This document shows, in pieces, positions 62,805 to 64,000 of a DNA stretch of 64,000 nucleotides. Each line of letters opens with the position of its first letter. Within the stretch, counting starts at the first letter, position 1. The translations under genes and the position numbers were made by a program. Source of the stretch: Spirosoma profusum (GTDB lineage Bacteria; Bacteroidota; Bacteroidia; Cytophagales; Spirosomataceae); the NCBI RefSeq assembly GCF_014699005.1, contig NZ_JACWZY010000037.1, forward strand, positions 1-64,000, in the 5' to 3' direction. Under the pieces are notes generated by a model. That model saw nothing but the letters and a program-made list of their open reading frames with translations. It did no database searches and had not been told where the DNA came from.

Positions 62805-64000
62805 ATGAAACAAATTTTACAGATTGTTTGTTTAATCTGCCTCTTTTTTTCAGCCGACGCTAATCCAGCCAAACCCATCAAGGCCAATCCGATTAAAACT
62901 TCCAAGGGAAGCCGTTCGCTATCGGGTAGACTTAGCGCATTAGCTCATCGTCTCCAAAACGCTGTCCGAGTTCATGACGAACCACAAAGCCTATGGAAAA
63001 GTACCCGATTTGCCTTGGGGGATCACATTGATGACCCACGGAGCCTGTCTGCAATTGCTCCCCTACCATTCCCTAAACCACTGCCTATCAAAAAACCACT
63101 AGGACCCGATCCTATTCGGTTTTTGATGCAGGCGAATAAAGCAAGCATTGCCATTGGTGAGGAAGTTGAAATCACCATTACTGCCGAATTGATGCCCATC
63201 CTGCCAAGCCAGATGTTCTTTTTCGAGGCTCAGCGAAGCTACCGGCTAAAAGTCCTGTTGCCCAAGAATTTTGTACAAACGGGAGGCACTTATTACGATT
63301 ATGTTGGTGGATCGCTGTCAACGAATGGCAACAAAAAAGAACAATACACCATAAAGGGGTATTTTATCGAAGCGATTGTAGAGCCGTTCATTCTCTTGCG
63401 AGGCGGGAAAGATCCGGGTGTTTCGGATTTGTTTGAGAAGAAACAACAGTTATTCATTCAACTAGCCACCAAGGATCCAATCACCCAGCCCAGAGCAAGA
63501 CAAACAGCAGCTTGTTTATTAAAGACTATGCCGGTTGGGGTTAGTTATAAAACCAAAACCACTACGGTAAAAGGCCAGCCGAAAGTCGATTCTTCGTTTA
63601 TCATCTTAAGGATCCCAGATTCCGCTCGCTATGAATTTAGCCGCGATAGCATCCAGTTTCAAAATAGCCCTCAGGTATTTTTACCCGATACAGCTGGCTC
63701 TATCATCATTCGGGATAAAGTAGATAAGACGTGTACTATTAAGATAAAATACCATTATAAAAAGCCATCAAACAGCACAACGAATATTTTTACCCCCTGT
63801 GGTGAAGCTCACTTAGAAAGTGAGACCCCACTTTTATGTGATGATTCAGAAGGTGGGAATACGGCAGGAATTGTAGAGCTTAAAAATTGTACTGGGGGAA
63901 GTACAAGATGGGCCATAAACGGTCAATATGATAATACTTATGATAATTCCATTAACATTCAGAATGCCCACTTAGGGAAAATTTATTCCGCTACCTGTGT
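62805..64000 (+). CDS. Secreted protein, 3' end outside the window
   Basis: The frame from ATG 62805 is open to the end of the window (398 codons). The N-terminus MKQILQIVCLICLFFSADA is a typical signal peptide. After a Lys/Pro-rich linker (about 20-110) come beta-rich segments with paired short repeats (IAIGEEVEITITAELM and similar), and Cys-containing segments near the end. It resembles Ig-like or adhesin domains of Bacteroidota surface proteins, but the family is not recognised. Confidence 0.65.
   Translation, partial: MKQILQIVCLICLFFSADANPAKPIKANPIKTSKGSRSLSGRLSALAHRLQNAVRVHDEPQSLWKSTRFALGDHIDDPRSLSAIAPLPFPKPLPIKKPLGPDPIRFLMQANKASIAIGEEVEITITAELMPILPSQMFFFEAQRSYRLKVLLPKNFVQTGGTYYDYVGGSLSTNGNKKEQYTIKGYFIEAIVEPFILLRGGKDPGVSDLFEKKQQLFIQLATKDPITQPRARQTAACLLKTMPVGVSYKTKTTTVKGQPKVDSSFIILRIPDSARYEFSRDSIQFQNSPQVFLPDTAGSIIIRDKVDKTCTIKIKYHYKKPSNSTTNIFTPCGEAHLESETPLLCDDSEGGNTAGIVELKNCTGGSTRWAINGQYDNTYDNSINIQNAHLGKIYSATC

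Overview
The window looks like a Bacteroidota chromosome, most likely Cytophagales close to Spirosoma. The basis is the protein families (DUF5606 protein, zinc-less Tgt, DivIC/FtsB-like protein, TIGR03805/TIGR03806-type pair), TTTG-N19/20-TAnnTTTG promoters, and the general lack of Shine-Dalgarno motifs in front of the chromosomal genes. The genus is inferred; no 16S gene is present.

Layout. 1-14.97 kb is core chromosome: gpmI, a low-molecular-weight phosphatase, a septum-formation protein, eno, recA, a secreted beta-helix/diheme cytochrome pair, the nucleotide-sugar genes rfbA, rfbB and galE, a SirB1-like protein, a DUF5606 protein, engB and a periplasmic thioredoxin. 15.05-32.80 kb is one leftward exopolysaccharide operon. 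It runs from a Wza-like exporter, a Wzz-like protein and a nucleotide-sugar dehydrogenase, through glycosyltransferases, flippase and polymerase, to WecB, two Gfo/Idh/MocA-type oxidoreductases, a heparinase-like protein and a last glycosyltransferase. The heparinase-like gene seems to be frameshifted near its start. 33.09-36.86 kb holds tgt, a GT2 glycosyltransferase, rsmG, a small protein and tRNA-Asn(GTT). Between these host genes lie at least four families of imperfect palindromes; some supply start codons, stop codons or promoter boxes to the neighbouring genes.

36.86-59.84 kb is an integrated mobile element beginning just after tRNA-Asn. It carries MobC and MobP-type mobilization genes, a VirD4/TraG coupling ATPase, a second relaxase of the MobF/TrwC type, a Fic protein, ArdC, RadC, a toprim primase, an AlpA-like regulator and a P4-type integrase. 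No mating-channel genes are visible, so it is probably mobilizable rather than self-transmissible. Its mosaic origin shows in base composition and signals: several right-half genes have clear Shine-Dalgarno motifs, and fic has a proteobacterial-looking TTGACA-N17-TATATT promoter flanked by operator-like repeats.

The best candidate for an undescribed system is the strongly AT-rich seven-gene operon at 40.94-48.02 kb inside the element. It encodes a four-helix membrane protein, an 846-residue fusion of a KGGVGR-type ParA/MinD-like NTPase to a domain resembling an ABC-transporter solute-binding protein but without a signal peptide, an APC-family permease, a two-subunit FtsX-like permease with its ATPase, and a PNPOx-like flavoprotein. 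A second AT-rich cargo gene, a HEPN-like protein, is cut by an IS982-like element whose 8-bp duplication, once removed, restores the reading frame.

59.84-64 kb holds a PKD-domain lipoprotein metalloprotease, about 1 kb without genes, and a secreted protein that runs off the window. This flank lacks the host's ACGT-rich signature and palindromes, so foreign or accessory DNA may continue past the integrase. I found no attR copy of the tRNA 3' end.
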